The notes under the pieces: model-generated
What the model was told of the DNA's origin: nothing
The model's database searches: none
The model's input: only the letters and a program-made list of their open reading frames with translations
Origin: Paenibacillus donghaensis
Lineage (GTDB): Bacteria; Bacillota; Bacilli; Paenibacillales; Paenibacillaceae
Length of the DNA: 64,000 nt
NCBI RefSeq assembly: GCF_002192415.1
Contig: NZ_CP021780.1
Location: 3,286,001-3,350,000, forward strand
Direction of reading: 5' to 3'
Translations under genes and position numbers: made by a program
Shown: positions 27,006-36,565 of the stretch, piece after piece
How the letters are laid out: the number at the start of each line of letters is the position of its first letter
Numbering within the stretch: position 1 is the first letter of the stretch

Positions 27006-29294
27006 TCACTCCACGTTCAGCTGTCCCGTGCTGGCATTGCCAAGCACCAGCTTGCCTTCTATAGGAGAACCGTCTGCAGCCGCAAGCTTCAGCTTGCCGG
27101 TTTTGCCTTTCTCCAGCAGCGCTTTGACCTGAGAATCCGTGAGGCTGCGCCCATGCGTCTCTTTCCAGATCACAAACTTGCAGCCTTCCTTATAATGGGA
27201 GCAGCCGTAGCCTTTGCGGCCCATGAAGATCATCCCACCGCAGCCCGGGCTGGGACAGGCCCCGATAATCTTCGGGCCGCTGTCCGTCGCTTCCGCAGAG
27301 CCGACTGTACGGGCCGGCGCCTTGGCGGCTTGTGCCCCAGGCTCCGCTCGTTTCCTTGCGGCCGGCTTGGCCGCCGCCCCACTGGCTGCTCCGCTGCTGC
27401 CGCGTCCCTTCGCTCCCGCCTTCGTAGAAGGCGTCTCCCCTTCAAAGGCTGTCTTCGCGGCGCGGGACTGCACCCGCACTTTGTCTACGATCATGGAGGC
27501 GAACTTCTTCACGTTCTCCATGAATTGGTCATCGGAGGCAGAGCCTCTGGAGATTTGATTAAGCCGCCGCTCCCACTGGCCGGTCATCTCCGGCGAGGTC
27601 AGCAGCTCGATCCCCGCTCCGCGGATCAGCTCAATGACCATCCGGCCCTTTTGGGTCAGGGCGATTTTTTTACCCTGCATTTCGACGTATCCGACATTCT
27701 TCAGCCGTTCAATGGTTGCCGCACGGGTGGCCGGAGTGCCCAGACCCGAATCCTTCATCGCGTCCCGCAGCTCTTCATCCTCAATCTGCTTGCCTGCGCT
27801 CTCCATCGCTTTGAGCAGCGTTCCCTCCGTATAATGCTTGGGCGGCTGGGTATCCTTCTCTTTAACCACCGCATCATTGCAGACCACCGCTTCCGAAGCT
27901 TGAATCGAAAAAGGCTCGTTCACCTCCACCTCTTCCTCTTCTTCATCATCCTTGCCTTTGCCCTTGGCCGGCTTGGCCTTGTCCTTCTTCTGGTCGGCAT
28001 AGATCACCTTCCAGCCCAGGCTAAGCAGCTCCTTCACCGTCGTCTTGAACTTCTCCTGCTCCACTTCAGTAATGACCGTATGGACCTTATATTCGGCTGC
28101 AGGATAGAACTGGGACAGAAAGCGGCGCACGATCAGATCATACAGCTTGGCTTCATCTGCGCTAAGGCCCGAGGCCTTGCGGTTGGTTGGCAGAATGGCA
28201 TGGTGATCCTCAACCTTGGACGGATTGCAGATAAACTTGTTGCCTTTATGCACCAGACTGCGGTTTGCCCCTTTCACCCATTCGTCATAGGAGGTACCCT
28301 GCAGCGCGGATAAGGTTTTGTGCATCTCCGGAATGTTCTGCTCCGTCACATAATTCGAGTTGGTCCGGGGATAGGAGATCACCTTATGTTTTTCATAGAG
28401 CGCCTGGGCCAAATCGAGTGTTTTTTTAGCTGAAAAAGCATATTTGCCGTTCGCCTCCCGCTGCAGCAGCGTTAGATCATACAGCTTGTTCGGATATTCC
28501 TTGGTCTCCTTGACCTCGTAGGATGCGATCACACCCGGTTTGCCCTTCACCTTGGCGGCAAGTGCTTCTGCTCTGGCCCCATCGGTCAGCTTGTCTCCCT
28601 GCCACATGCCTTTATAGGCTACTTCCCCTTGCGTGAAATGTCCCTCTACCTCAAAAAACTTCAGCGATGAGAAGCTCTCTATCGTCTTCTGACGGTCATA
28701 AATCAATGCAAGCACCGGCGTCTGAACTCTGCCCACCGACAGCAGCACATTATGTTTGGTTGTAAAAGCTCTGGAACCGTTCATTCCAATCAGCCAGTCG
28801 GCTTCGCTGCGCGCTTTGGCCGCTTTGGTCAGGTTCTCATATTCCGCCCCGTCCTTCAGCTCCTGAAACCCCTTGCGGATCGTCTCCGGGGTCAGATCGG
28901 AAATCCACAGCCGCTTCACAGGCTGCGCAAGCTTCAGATGACGCTGGATCAGCGAGAAAATATGCTGTCCTTCCCGCCCCGCATCACAGGAGTTGACCAG
29001 CTGATCACAACGTTTGGCCAGCTCTCCTATCACCTTCAGCTGATCGAGAGTCCGCGCATTGGGCACCAGCTTGAATTGCTCGGGGATAATCGGCAGATCA
29101 TTGATATTCCATTTCTTATATTTGGCATCATAGGCTTCCGGCTCCGCCAGACCGATCAGGTGGCCGATGGCCCAGGTGATAATATACTGTTCCCCTTCCA
29201 GGTAGGAACGGTGGTTCTTGGCCTTCGGTTCTATTGCGGCTGCGATATTGCGCCCCATGTCCGGTTTCTCCGCAATAATAAGTATCTTCAACAA
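27006..29294 (-). CDS. topB: DNA topoisomerase III
   Basis: A 762-residue type IA topoisomerase that relaxes and decatenates DNA. The Toprim domain opens with LKILIIAEKPDMGRNIAAAI, and its acidic motif is in SCDAGREGQHIF. The catalytic Tyr lies in ISYPRTNSNYVTEQ (about residue 310; relatives usually read PRTDS, so Asn for Asp is a small deviation). An acidic/lysine linker (KGKDDEEEEEVEV) lies at about 430. A long Ala/Gly/Lys linker precedes one C-terminal zinc ribbon (CPSPGCGGMIF ... GCSHYKEGCKF). It is convergent with the oxidoreductase gene and divergent from the chemoreceptor. Confidence 0.96.
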   Translation of the reverse strand: MLKILIIAEKPDMGRNIAAAIEPKAKNHRSYLEGEQYIITWAIGHLIGLAEPEAYDAKYKKWNINDLPIIPEQFKLVPNARTLDQLKVIGELAKRCDQLVNSCDAGREGQHIFSLIQRHLKLAQPVKRLWISDLTPETIRKGFQELKDGAEYENLTKAAKARSEADWLIGMNGSRAFTTKHNVLLSVGRVQTPVLALIYDRQKTIESFSSLKFFEVEGHFTQGEVAYKGMWQGDKLTDGARAEALAAKVKGKPGVIASYEVKETKEYPNKLYDLTLLQREANGKYAFSAKKTLDLAQALYEKHKVISYPRTNSNYVTEQNIPEMHKTLSALQGTSYDEWVKGANRSLVHKGNKFICNPSKVEDHHAILPTNRKASGLSADEAKLYDLIVRRFLSQFYPAAEYKVHTVITEVEQEKFKTTVKELLSLGWKVIYADQKKDKAKPAKGKGKDDEEEEEVEVNEPFSIQASEAVVCNDAVVKEKDTQPPKHYTEGTLLKAMESAGKQIEDEELRDAMKDSGLGTPATRAATIERLKNVGYVEMQGKKIALTQKGRMVIELIRGAGIELLTSPEMTGQWERRLNQISRGSASDDQFMENVKKFASMIVDKVRVQSRAAKTAFEGETPSTKAGAKGRGSSGAASGAAAKPAARKRAEPGAQAAKAPARTVGSAEATDSGPKIIGACPSPGCGGMIFMGRKGYGCSHYKEGCKFVIWKETHGRSLTDSQVKALLEKGKTGKLKLAAADGSPIEGKLVLGNASTGQLNVE

Positions 29295-29660
29295 TAATCG
29301 CTCCTTACCTTTTCGTTCTTTATTCCATCAAGTTCACATTCCACAGAAGTTTATTATAACATTAACCGACCGATTTTTAACGCTGGCTGATTTGAGAGAT
29401 GAAATAAAGACCCGCTCCGTTGAGAGAGAACCCCTTCAACCGCAAACATTTCCATTTCAGGGGAGTACTATATCTTTTTGATTCAGGAAAAAAAATATAT
29501 ATATAAAATACATCATAATTGCGGGCAAACATATGAAATGTTGAGGTCAATCTGCCGAAGTATGAGTATAACCCTTCACGTTAGGTAGGACCAAAATTAC
29601 ACATAAAAAAACGTGAAGAGGATTAGAACCATTTGAACCAATTTTAGGGGGAGCCTGACC
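29295..29660. other. Divergent intergenic region, 366 bp
   Basis: A/T-rich spacer between topB (minus) and the chemoreceptor (plus). It contains one sigma-D-like promoter (29535-29561) and an imperfect inverted pair CTTCACGTTAGG / AACGTGAAG at about 29574-29617. No gene was seen. Confidence 0.55.
29535..29561 (+). promoter_or_regulatory. Candidate sigma-D promoter of the chemoreceptor
   Basis: GAAA (29535-29538), exactly 15 bp, then GCCGAAGT (29554-29561). The B. subtilis sigma-D consensus is TAAA-N15-GCCGATAT, so the match is 3 of 4 and 6 of 8 with the right spacer. It lies 100 bp before the gene, and chemoreceptors are typical sigma-D targets. Confidence 0.55.
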
Positions 29661-31661
29661 ATGAAGAACTTATTTGAGCGCATTACACAAGCACTATTGT
29701 CCCGTTCCCTGCAGAGAAGAATGATGATGATCTTCTCCATCATGCTTATCCTGCCCATTCTCAGTGTGAGCTACTTCTCTTACGCCAGTTCCAAGCAGGA
29801 GCTGGAGCTTAAGATGCAGGAAACCACACGGTCGAGCGTGGGTCTGCTGAACACCACGATTCAGGAGATGGTAGGTTCGACTGAACGCAATATTTCACAG
29901 CTCAGCCAGCAGATCTCTTCACCGGAAGTCAGCGGCAAGCCCGCAGAAATACGGACGTTGATTGAACTGTTCGTCAAGGAACACCCTGAACTGGAGATCC
30001 TTACTGTGGGAAATAATAACGGAGACTGGATGAAAGCACCCGACCCGGGTGCTCAGGAGTATGATCCACGAACCCGCGACTGGTACAAGGCTTCCATGAA
30101 TAATCCGGGCGAAATCACAATTATTGACCCCTTCGCTTCGGCTACAACCGGCAATTATAATCTTTATGTCTCCAAGACACTGACTGACGGCCAGGGCGCA
30201 CTGACAGCCAGTATTAATCTGGCTCACCTGGGAGACGTAGTTAAGCAGATCAAGCTGGGCAAGGACGGCTATATTTATATAGCCGACCGCAATCATAAAT
30301 TCGTCTCACATCCGACCAAAAAAGCGGGTGAGGATATAGCCCCTGAAGTCATAAAGCTGCTGGAGAATGGGAATGGTGAAATCGCTTATGTCAATCCGGA
30401 TACCGGAGGCCAGATGCGGGGCTTCTACACTACCGATGAAGCGACTGGTTTCATTATCGTGGGCGTACTCGCCACTGAGGAATTCTCGGATGCATCCCTG
30501 CCTATCCTGTACACAGGCCTGACGGTGCTCGGCATCGCGTTGGTGGCGGCTCTGGTTCTGATGTATCTGGCGGTCCGCACCATTACGAAGCCGATCCTTG
30601 TGCTCAACCGTTCTGCGCGCCGGGTCAGCGAAGGCCATCTAAACGAGCAGATTCAGATCAAACGCAAGGATGAGATCGGCCAGCTGGCCGAGAATTACAA
30701 TCTGATGGTCAGTTCGCTGCGCGGCATAGTGGTTGGTATTTCGGAAACCTCGGGCCAACTATCGGCCTCCAGCCAGGAGCTGTCCGCGACCACCGAAGAG
30801 AATTCACGGGCTGTAGAATACGTCACCGAGCTGGTGCAGGATTCACTCACCGGAGCGGAGACTCAGACTGCAGCTATGGCAGAAACCTCGCGGGCGATGG
30901 AGGAGATGTCTTCCGGCATCCAAAAGATAGCCGAAGCTGCCGCTTCCATCGTAGACTCCTCGGGGGATACCATTCAAGATGTGCAGACAGGCAACCTCAA
31001 GGTAGAGCAGGTCAGCCGTCAGATGGATGCCATCCGGGAATCAACCCTCTATTCCTCCGGGCTGATCGGACAGTTGAACGGCCTCAATGCACAGGTTTCG
31101 GAGATGAGCTCCGCGATTTCCAATATCGCCGTTCAGACCAATCTGCTCTCGCTGAATGCCGGAATCGAGGCTGCCCGCGCCGGTGAACATGGCAGAGGGT
31201 TCGCTGTGGTAGCCACAGAGGTAAGGAAGCTGGCTGACCAGTCCAAATCCACGGCAGGCAGCATCCAGGAGACGATTGAGCAGATGACCGAGCTGATCAA
31301 CCAGACCTATGATGCGATCCACCACCGCGTATCTGCCGATGTAGAGCTGGGAATCCAGGTGACGACAGAAGCCAAGGAAGCTTTCAGCAGCATTAAACAG
31401 TCCACCTCCAAGATTAGCGGGCAGATTCACGATATCTCGGCCATCACCGAGCAGATGTCTGCAGGAGCCGAAGAGATCGCCGCCTCCGTCCAGGAGATAG
31501 CCGACATCTCCCGCACTACTTCAGATGCCTTCCAGAGTGTCACTGCCGCGACGGAGGAACAGCTGGCCTCCATGCAGGAGATCACCAGCTCATCCAACGA
31601 GCTGTCCGCCATGGCCGGTGAACTGCAGCAGAAGATTGAACACTTTAATCTTGAAGATTAG
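29661..31661 (+). CDS. Methyl-accepting chemotaxis protein, dCache sensor
   Basis: A 666-residue chemoreceptor. It has TM1 (about 22-41), an extracellular dCache_1 domain (about 42-280), TM2 (about 281-305), HAMP (306-360), and a long coiled-coil signalling domain with the hairpin tip [20 protein letters not shown] (split by the tip Glu/Arg). The sensor carries Y134, R139, W141 and Y142 in [13 protein letters not shown], four of the five residues of the amino-acid-binding dCache motif. The fifth, an Asp in a GVDI-like strand, appears as Ser (LTASINL). Ligand may therefore be an amino acid or a relative of one. GGGGGAGCCTGACC precedes ATG. Confidence 0.94.
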   Translation: MKNLFERITQALLSRSLQRRMMMIFSIMLILPILSVSYFSYASSKQELELKMQETTRSSVGLLNTTIQEMVGSTERNISQLSQQISSPEVSGKPAEIRTLIELFVKEHPELEILTVGNNNGDWMKAPDPGAQEYDPRTRDWYKASMNNPGEITIIDPFASATTGNYNLYVSKTLTDGQGALTASINLAHLGDVVKQIKLGKDGYIYIADRNHKFVSHPTKKAGEDIAPEVIKLLENGNGEIAYVNPDTGGQMRGFYTTDEATGFIIVGVLATEEFSDASLPILYTGLTVLGIALVAALVLMYLAVRTITKPILVLNRSARRVSEGHLNEQIQIKRKDEIGQLAENYNLMVSSLRGIVVGISETSGQLSASSQELSATTEENSRAVEYVTELVQDSLTGAETQTAAMAETSRAMEEMSSGIQKIAEAAASIVDSSGDTIQDVQTGNLKVEQVSRQMDAIRESTLYSSGLIGQLNGLNAQVSEMSSAISNIAVQTNLLSLNAGIEAARAGEHGRGFAVVATEVRKLADQSKSTAGSIQETIEQMTELINQTYDAIHHRVSADVELGIQVTTEAKEAFSSIKQSTSKISGQIHDISAITEQMSAGAEEIAASVQEIADISRTTSDAFQSVTAATEEQLASMQEITSSSNELSAMAGELQQKIEHFNLED

Positions 31662-31676
31662 AGCTGTGTTTCATGC

Positions 31677-31717
31677 AAAAAGCCGCCTCCCCCGTGCAAA
31701 CGGGGGAGGCGGCTTTT
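31677..31717. terminator. Bidirectional terminator between chemoreceptor and gltD
   Basis: AAAAGCCGCCTCCCCCG, loop TGCAAA, CGGGGGAGGCGGCTTTT: a perfect 17-bp stem with A and T flanks. Confidence 0.92.
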
Positions 31718-31733
31718 AAGGTTGCTTGACCAC

Positions 31734-33221
31734 TTATACAAGCACCGTAGAACCCATCAGGTATTTGTCTACTTCACGCGCAGCTTCGCGTCCTTCATTA
31801 ATTGCCCAGACCACAAGGCTCTGGCCACGACGCATATCGCCTGCCGCAAAGACTTTGTCCACATTGGTGTTGAACTTGCCGTAGCGCGCCTTCACATTCG
31901 TGCGCCGGTCTGTGTCCAGCTTCAACTCCTGCACAATATCCTGCTCCGGTCCATCAAATCCAATTGCGATCAGAGCAAGCTGAGCCGGATAGACAGCTTC
32001 TGTTCCCGGTACAGGCTGGTAAATCTTGCGGCCAGTCTCATCCACCATCCGGCGGATCTGCACGGTGTGAAGCTCCTTCAGGTTGCCTTCATCATCACCG
32101 ACAAACTTGGTGGTCATGATTGAGAATTCACGTGGATCATCGCCAAACAGTGCCTTGGCTTCCTGCTGCGCGTAATCCAGCGTATATACATTCGGGAATT
32201 GCGGCCATGGGTTCGCCAGCGGATCACGCTCCAGCGGTGCCTTGTCATGGGTACCGAATTGGGTAATGCTGTTGCAGCCATGACGCAGTGAAGTCGCTAC
32301 GCAGTCAGAGCCCGTATCCCCGCCACCCAATACGATAACATCCTTACCGGCAGCAGAGACATAGTTGCCATCCTCCAGGTTGGAGTTCAGGTAGCTCTTG
32401 ATCGTACCGTTCAGGTAATCCATCGCATACATAACACCTTTAAGGTGGTTGCCTTCGACATTGAATTGACGGGCCTTGGTAGCTCCTCCGCATAATACCA
32501 CGGCATCATATTCATCAACGAGCTGCTGAGCCGGTATATCCTTGCCGATTTCGGTATTCACCACGAAGTTAACGCCTTCGGCAGCGAGCAGGTCCACCCG
32601 CCGCTGAACGACTCTCTTGTCCAGCTTCATGGTAGGAATGCCGTAGGTAAGCAATCCGCCGATCCGGTCGCTGCGCTCGTATACAGTCACTGTATGGCCG
32701 GCTTTGTTCAGCTGTGCTGCCGCTGCCAGTCCTGCGGGACCCGAACCCACGATGGCTACGGTTCTGCCTGTACGTTTCTCCGGCGGAGATGGTATAACCC
32801 AGCCTTCCTCAAACCCTTTATCGATAATTGCCAGCTCAATCGTCTTGATGGTGACCGGCTGACCAATCAATCCTACAGTACAGGAACCTTCACAAGGCGC
32901 AGGACAGATGCTGCCGGTGAATTCAGGGAAGTTATTCGTCTTGTGCAGGCGCTCCAGCGCTTCCTTCCAGAGACCCCGGTACACCAGGTTGTTCCACTCG
33001 GGAATCAGATTATGCACAGGACAACCTGAGGTTCCGCCCGCCATGTCGATTCCGGTATGGCAGTATGGAGTACCGCAATCCATACAACGGGCACCTTGTG
33101 TGCGAAGCTCTTCCTCTGATAGATGATGATGAAACTCTTCCCAATCTTTGACGCGCTGCTCAGGATCACGGTCACCCGGGAGCTGGCGTTTATACTCCAT
33201 AAAACCTGTTGGTGTAGACAT
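31734..33221 (-). CDS. gltD: Glutamate synthase small subunit (NADPH)
   Basis: A 495-residue FAD/NADPH-binding beta subunit that passes electrons to the large GltA/GltB subunit for glutamate synthesis. The N-terminal iron-sulfur region has [23 protein letters not shown] and [12 protein letters not shown] binding is at [17 protein letters not shown] (about 150) and NADPH binding at [17 protein letters not shown] (about 290). The gene is usually next to gltA, but no large subunit is seen within the window, so it is either split off or serves another oxidoreductase. It starts with ATG near 33221. Confidence 0.95.
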   Translation of the reverse strand: MSTPTGFMEYKRQLPGDRDPEQRVKDWEEFHHHLSEEELRTQGARCMDCGTPYCHTGIDMAGGTSGCPVHNLIPEWNNLVYRGLWKEALERLHKTNNFPEFTGSICPAPCEGSCTVGLIGQPVTIKTIELAIIDKGFEEGWVIPSPPEKRTGRTVAIVGSGPAGLAAAAQLNKAGHTVTVYERSDRIGGLLTYGIPTMKLDKRVVQRRVDLLAAEGVNFVVNTEIGKDIPAQQLVDEYDAVVLCGGATKARQFNVEGNHLKGVMYAMDYLNGTIKSYLNSNLEDGNYVSAAGKDVIVLGGGDTGSDCVATSLRHGCNSITQFGTHDKAPLERDPLANPWPQFPNVYTLDYAQQEAKALFGDDPREFSIMTTKFVGDDEGNLKELHTVQIRRMVDETGRKIYQPVPGTEAVYPAQLALIAIGFDGPEQDIVQELKLDTDRRTNVKARYGKFNTNVDKVFAAGDMRRGQSLVVWAINEGREAAREVDKYLMGSTVLV

Positions 33222-33446
33222 ATTTACGTATCCCCCATCCGTTCTCTTCTGTAGATGTATAGTACATTGTAACCCTCTGCGTCATTATTATGGCAAAAGC
33301 CGCATCATGCGGTACCTGTACATTCTATACAATCTTATCATTTCTAATTTTAATTATAGTAGCATTCAACACTTTTGCACTGTAATGGATTAATATGCTG
33401 ATTCTTTGTACTATTTCACATGTTGTGTCAGAGAAAACGTTTTATC

Positions 33447-33938
33447 TTAATTCCTGCGTTCATAAATTAAGAAACGGTACTGATGCGGGTTCTTCTCATC
33501 CCGAATCCCTTCAATATTGGACACTTCTTCCCAGAGACTCCAGTCTACTTCAGGGAAGAACGAATCTCCCTCAAATTGCTCCTCAATAATGGTTACCATC
33601 AGCTTGTCGGCATAAGGCAGCAGCATTCCGTAAATCTCTGCACCGCCGATGACCATCAGTTCTCCGTCTTTTCTGCCTTCAGCCACAGCTTCCTCAAGTG
33701 TATGGATGACAGTCGCCCCTTCCGGAGCGAAATCGGAATCCCGGGTCATGACAAAGCTAGTTCTGCCTTTCAAGGCCTTTCCGCCAAGTGAATCCCAGGT
33801 TTTTCGGCCCATCAGGATTTTTTTGCCTAACGTCTGTGCTTTGAAATAAGCAAAATCCAGCGGCAAATGCCAGGGCAGCTGATTATCCTTGCCGATAACC
33901 TGATTCTTCCCCATCGCCCATATCAGGCTGATGCTCAT
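33447..33938 (-). CDS. dfrA: Dihydrofolate reductase
   Basis: A 163-residue enzyme that regenerates tetrahydrofolate with NADPH. It shows SLIWAMGKNQVIGKDNQLPWHLPLD (N-terminal, in parts: AMGKNQVIG and LPWHLPLDFAYF), the catalytic acid Asp in LPLD, NADPH-binding KILMGRKTWDSLGGK, and VIGGAEIYGMLL. Last gene of the thyA-dfrA pair (42-bp gap); the two enzymes cooperate in dTMP synthesis, since thymidylate synthase oxidises the folate that this enzyme reduces. GAGGAGGTTACGAAT lies before ATG. Confidence 0.96.
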   Translation of the reverse strand: MSISLIWAMGKNQVIGKDNQLPWHLPLDFAYFKAQTLGKKILMGRKTWDSLGGKALKGRTSFVMTRDSDFAPEGATVIHTLEEAVAEGRKDGELMVIGGAEIYGMLLPYADKLMVTIIEEQFEGDSFFPEVDWSLWEEVSNIEGIRDEKNPHQYRFLIYERRN

Positions 33939-33980
33939 ATTCGTAACCTCCTCTTCTGAATTCAGGGTGGCTCTGCCTGA

Positions 33981-34775
33981 TTAGATGGCTACCGGAGCTT
34001 TAATTGCAGGGTGATAGACATAATCGGCAAATTCAAAGTCTTCAAAGGTATAGTCAAAAATACTGTCCGGCTTGTTGCGGATGACCAGCTTCGGCAACGG
34101 ATACGGTTCACGCTGCAGCTGTGTGTTTACCTGCTCCAGGTGATTCGTGTAGATGTGCACATCCCCGCCCGACCAGATGAAGTCTCCAACTTCAAGTCCG
34201 GTCTGCTGGGCAACCATATGAGTCAGCAGCGCATAGCTGGCGATATTGAAAGGCAAGCCGAGGAAGGTGTCTACCGAACGCATGGTCAGCATGCAGGACA
34301 GCTTCCCGTCCGCTACATAGAATTGAAAGACGAAATGGCAAGGTGGCAGCTTCATCTGGTCAATCTCGCCCACATTCCAGGCACTGACGATATGACGCCG
34401 TGAATCCGGGTTCTGCTTGATGGACTCAATAACCGCCGAGATCTGGTCGATGTGGCGTCCGTCTGCGCTCTTCCAGTTCCGCCACTGCGAGCCATAGACC
34501 GGCCCCAGCTCTCCATTCTCATCCGCCCATTCGTCCCAGATGGAGACACCCTTCTCCTTCAGATAGGCCGTGTTCGTCTCTCCTTTAAGGAACCATAGCA
34601 GCTCGTGCACCACCGATTTAAGATGGATGCGTTTCGTAGTAACCAGCGGGAACCCTTCAGCCAGATTAAAGCGCAGCTGGCGGCCGAAGACGGATAATGT
34701 ACCCGTGCCCGTACGGTCGCTTTTGGCCGTCCCTTCATCCAATACATCCTGAAGCAGTTCTAAATATTTACGCAC
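33981..34775 (-). CDS. thyA: Thymidylate synthase
   Basis: A 264-residue folate-dependent dUMP methylase. Catalytic Cys is in [11 protein letters not shown], the phosphate-binding Arg in [11 protein letters not shown] and RRHIVSAWN, and [12 protein letters not shown] follows. The gene has a GTG start. Two GTG codons are in frame, at 34784 and 34775. The second is chosen because TAGAGGG is 8 bp before it and it gives exactly the 264 residues of E. coli ThyA ([15 protein letters not shown]). Upstream of dfrA in the same direction. Confidence 0.95.
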   Translation of the reverse strand: MRKYLELLQDVLDEGTAKSDRTGTGTLSVFGRQLRFNLAEGFPLVTTKRIHLKSVVHELLWFLKGETNTAYLKEKGVSIWDEWADENGELGPVYGSQWRNWKSADGRHIDQISAVIESIKQNPDSRRHIVSAWNVGEIDQMKLPPCHFVFQFYVADGKLSCMLTMRSVDTFLGLPFNIASYALLTHMVAQQTGLEVGDFIWSGGDVHIYTNHLEQVNTQLQREPYPLPKLVIRNKPDSIFDYTFEDFEFADYVYHPAIKAPVAI

Positions 34776-34887
34776 AATCAGCACCCTCTATCTTATATGT
34801 CTTCTATCAGTTTACCATGACCTAACCAACCTTGTAACTTGCCAAACTGTAGAAATTGATTTTTTTGCTTCGTATGCTCGGGAACAT

Positions 34888-35883
34888 CTATTGGTTGGTG
34901 TATATATCGTCCGACAGAGTGAGATCTACGGCTCCATTATAAGCACTCACGAACGCCGTTCCACCGACCGGATAGGTTATTTGCGGAGAGGTATGCCCGA
35001 AGTCAACATCGGCTATCACAGGGATATCGTTCAACTCTTTTTTGGATGCGATGATCGCATGCAGCAGTTCCTTGGTCATCTGTGATTGCCGCTGAAACCT
35101 GCCAATAACGATACCTCTCACCTGTTCGAAATCAGGCAGATGCAGCAGGGACTGCAGATCCCGGTCAAACGTGGCTGGAGAAGATTCATAGTCATCCTCC
35201 AAGAAAAGAATGCTCTCCTTCAGACTAGGCATAAACTCTGTGCCCTGAAGCAAATTCAGTGTACCGAGATTTCCACCGATAATCCGTCCCTCAGCTTCGC
35301 CGTCATGAATGGCATAAGGCCCGGGGTTAGGTATGAAATTCCGGTTCTCCTGATCGACAAACCACATATCATCACTCCAATAAGGCGACGGCTCAACCTT
35401 TACCTTCTCATTGCCGATCATCAGCTTATTGAAATACTCCAGCGTATATTCATTCCCCCGAAGCATGCCAAACGTTGAGAAATGAGGACCCGAATAAGTA
35501 ATCAACTCGGTGCGGGCATAAATGGCATTGCTCAAAGCCGTTATATCAGAGTATCCGCAGAGCCGTTTAGGATTCGCAGCCACCAGAGAATAATCAATGT
35601 ATTTCAGCAGCTGGTTGCTGTTATAGCCGCCGATAGTGGTTAGAATTGCTTTTACACTCGGGTCTGCAAACGCCTGATGCAAGTCCTGGGCCCGGGCTTC
35701 CACAGAAGACGAATCAAATTCATCCCGATCCAGCGCATGCTTAGAAAAAGAAACCTGAAAACCGAGCGCTTCCAGACGTTGCTTCGCTATCTGGCACAGC
35801 TCTTCGCTTAGAATGCCCAGACTGCGTGAAGGTGCTATGACTCGAATTTCATCCCCCATCTGTAATTTGTCCGCTCTCATCAT
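34888..35883 (-). CDS. LD-carboxypeptidase / microcin-immunity-like peptidase S66
   Basis: A 331-residue serine peptidase of family S66, which contains muropeptide L,D-carboxypeptidases (LdcA) and the microcin C resistance protein MccF. Nucleophile Ser is in LTTIGGYNSNQLLKY (about 104), the YSGPHFSTFGM block follows, Glu is in FLEDDYESSPATFDR, and His in ADVDFGHTSPQ. Presence of ESSPATFDRDL and lack of a signal peptide are closer to the MccF-like cytoplasmic branch; this is a judgement, not proof. Its ATG overlaps the kinase stop upstream as ATGA, so the two are co-translated. Confidence 0.9.
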   Translation of the reverse strand: MMRADKLQMGDEIRVIAPSRSLGILSEELCQIAKQRLEALGFQVSFSKHALDRDEFDSSSVEARAQDLHQAFADPSVKAILTTIGGYNSNQLLKYIDYSLVAANPKRLCGYSDITALSNAIYARTELITYSGPHFSTFGMLRGNEYTLEYFNKLMIGNEKVKVEPSPYWSDDMWFVDQENRNFIPNPGPYAIHDGEAEGRIIGGNLGTLNLLQGTEFMPSLKESILFLEDDYESSPATFDRDLQSLLHLPDFEQVRGIVIGRFQRQSQMTKELLHAIIASKKELNDIPVIADVDFGHTSPQITYPVGGTAFVSAYNGAVDLTLSDDIYTNQ

Positions 35884-36443
35884 TCTCCTCCTTGCAGAAT
35901 CCGGCTTACCAGCAGCTCGGTAATGGCAGGAACCGGCAAAGTTCCATCCACAACATAATCGGAATCCGGCTTAATGGTGGTGATCATCTCCAGGTACGCT
36001 TGCCGTCCACGCTCCAGATAGAATTTCAGATCATTCCGTATGTCCTCGGCGACCTCCCCAGCCGCAAAGTCTCTCAGGAGTCTTCTGCCCTGTGCGATAT
36101 CCAGCGGAGTATCGATATAAATCGCATGATCGATAAACTTCGCCCGCTCTTGATGGCGGTAGGCAAACGGGTAGTCAAGCAGTATGTATTCCAGTGGTTC
36201 TTGGCTATGTGAGAGCAGTGACTGTAAATCACGAATCAACGGCCCCAAATTCCACAGATTATAGTCCGCGCCGTCTTCCACCCATTGGCAGATATCCTGC
36301 GGGGCATCTTCAAACTCATAATCGTCAAAATACAGCACCTTCGTATCGTTCAGCTTGTCTCTAAGCGCGTTGACTACTGTTGTCTTTCCACCACCTGATA
36401 CGGCCGCAATGGCAATGACCTGTGGTTTGTTTAGATGCTTCAT
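35880..36443 (-). CDS. P-loop nucleoside/uridine-kinase-like protein
   Basis: A 187-residue ATP-binding protein. Walker A is AAVSGGGKTTVV (13-24), and KVLYFDDYEFED (Asp pair) follows, as in uridine kinase and related small-molecule kinases. VEDGADYNLWNL and YILLDYPFAYRHQE continue the fold, and an Arg-rich lid is at RRLLRDFAAGE. The exact substrate is unclear. ATG at 36443 is chosen for GAAGGAG 8 bp upstream, not the longer frame to 36476. The next gene encodes a peptidase of the LdcA/MccF family and overlaps by 4 bp. Confidence 0.85.
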   Translation of the reverse strand: MKHLNKPQVIAIAAVSGGGKTTVVNALRDKLNDTKVLYFDDYEFEDAPQDICQWVEDGADYNLWNLGPLIRDLQSLLSHSQEPLEYILLDYPFAYRHQERAKFIDHAIYIDTPLDIAQGRRLLRDFAAGEVAEDIRNDLKFYLERGRQAYLEMITTIKPDSDYVVDGTLPVPAITELLVSRILQGGE

Positions 36444-36482
36444 GCCTGCTGCTCCTTCACTCCGAATTATCTTCACAGTATA

Positions 36483-36525
36483 TCAAAAATTGCCCCGGTG
36501 GCCACATATCTGGCTGCCGGGGCAA
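36483..36525 (-). terminator. Terminator of the pdh operon
   Basis: On the minus strand TTGCCCCGG ... CCGGGGCAA, with an inner CAGCCAGATATGTGGCCAC hairpin, followed by TTTTTGATA. It is 40 bp past the lpdA stop. Confidence 0.85.
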
Positions 36526-36565
36526 TCCTAACCCTGCTCTTATCAAGCAGAGTAGTATTTCATTC

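Noticed and set aside
26991..28313. Open frame of 440 codons on the plus strand
   Set aside because: Antisense to topB; low-complexity Arg/Leu sequence from the GC-rich linker region.
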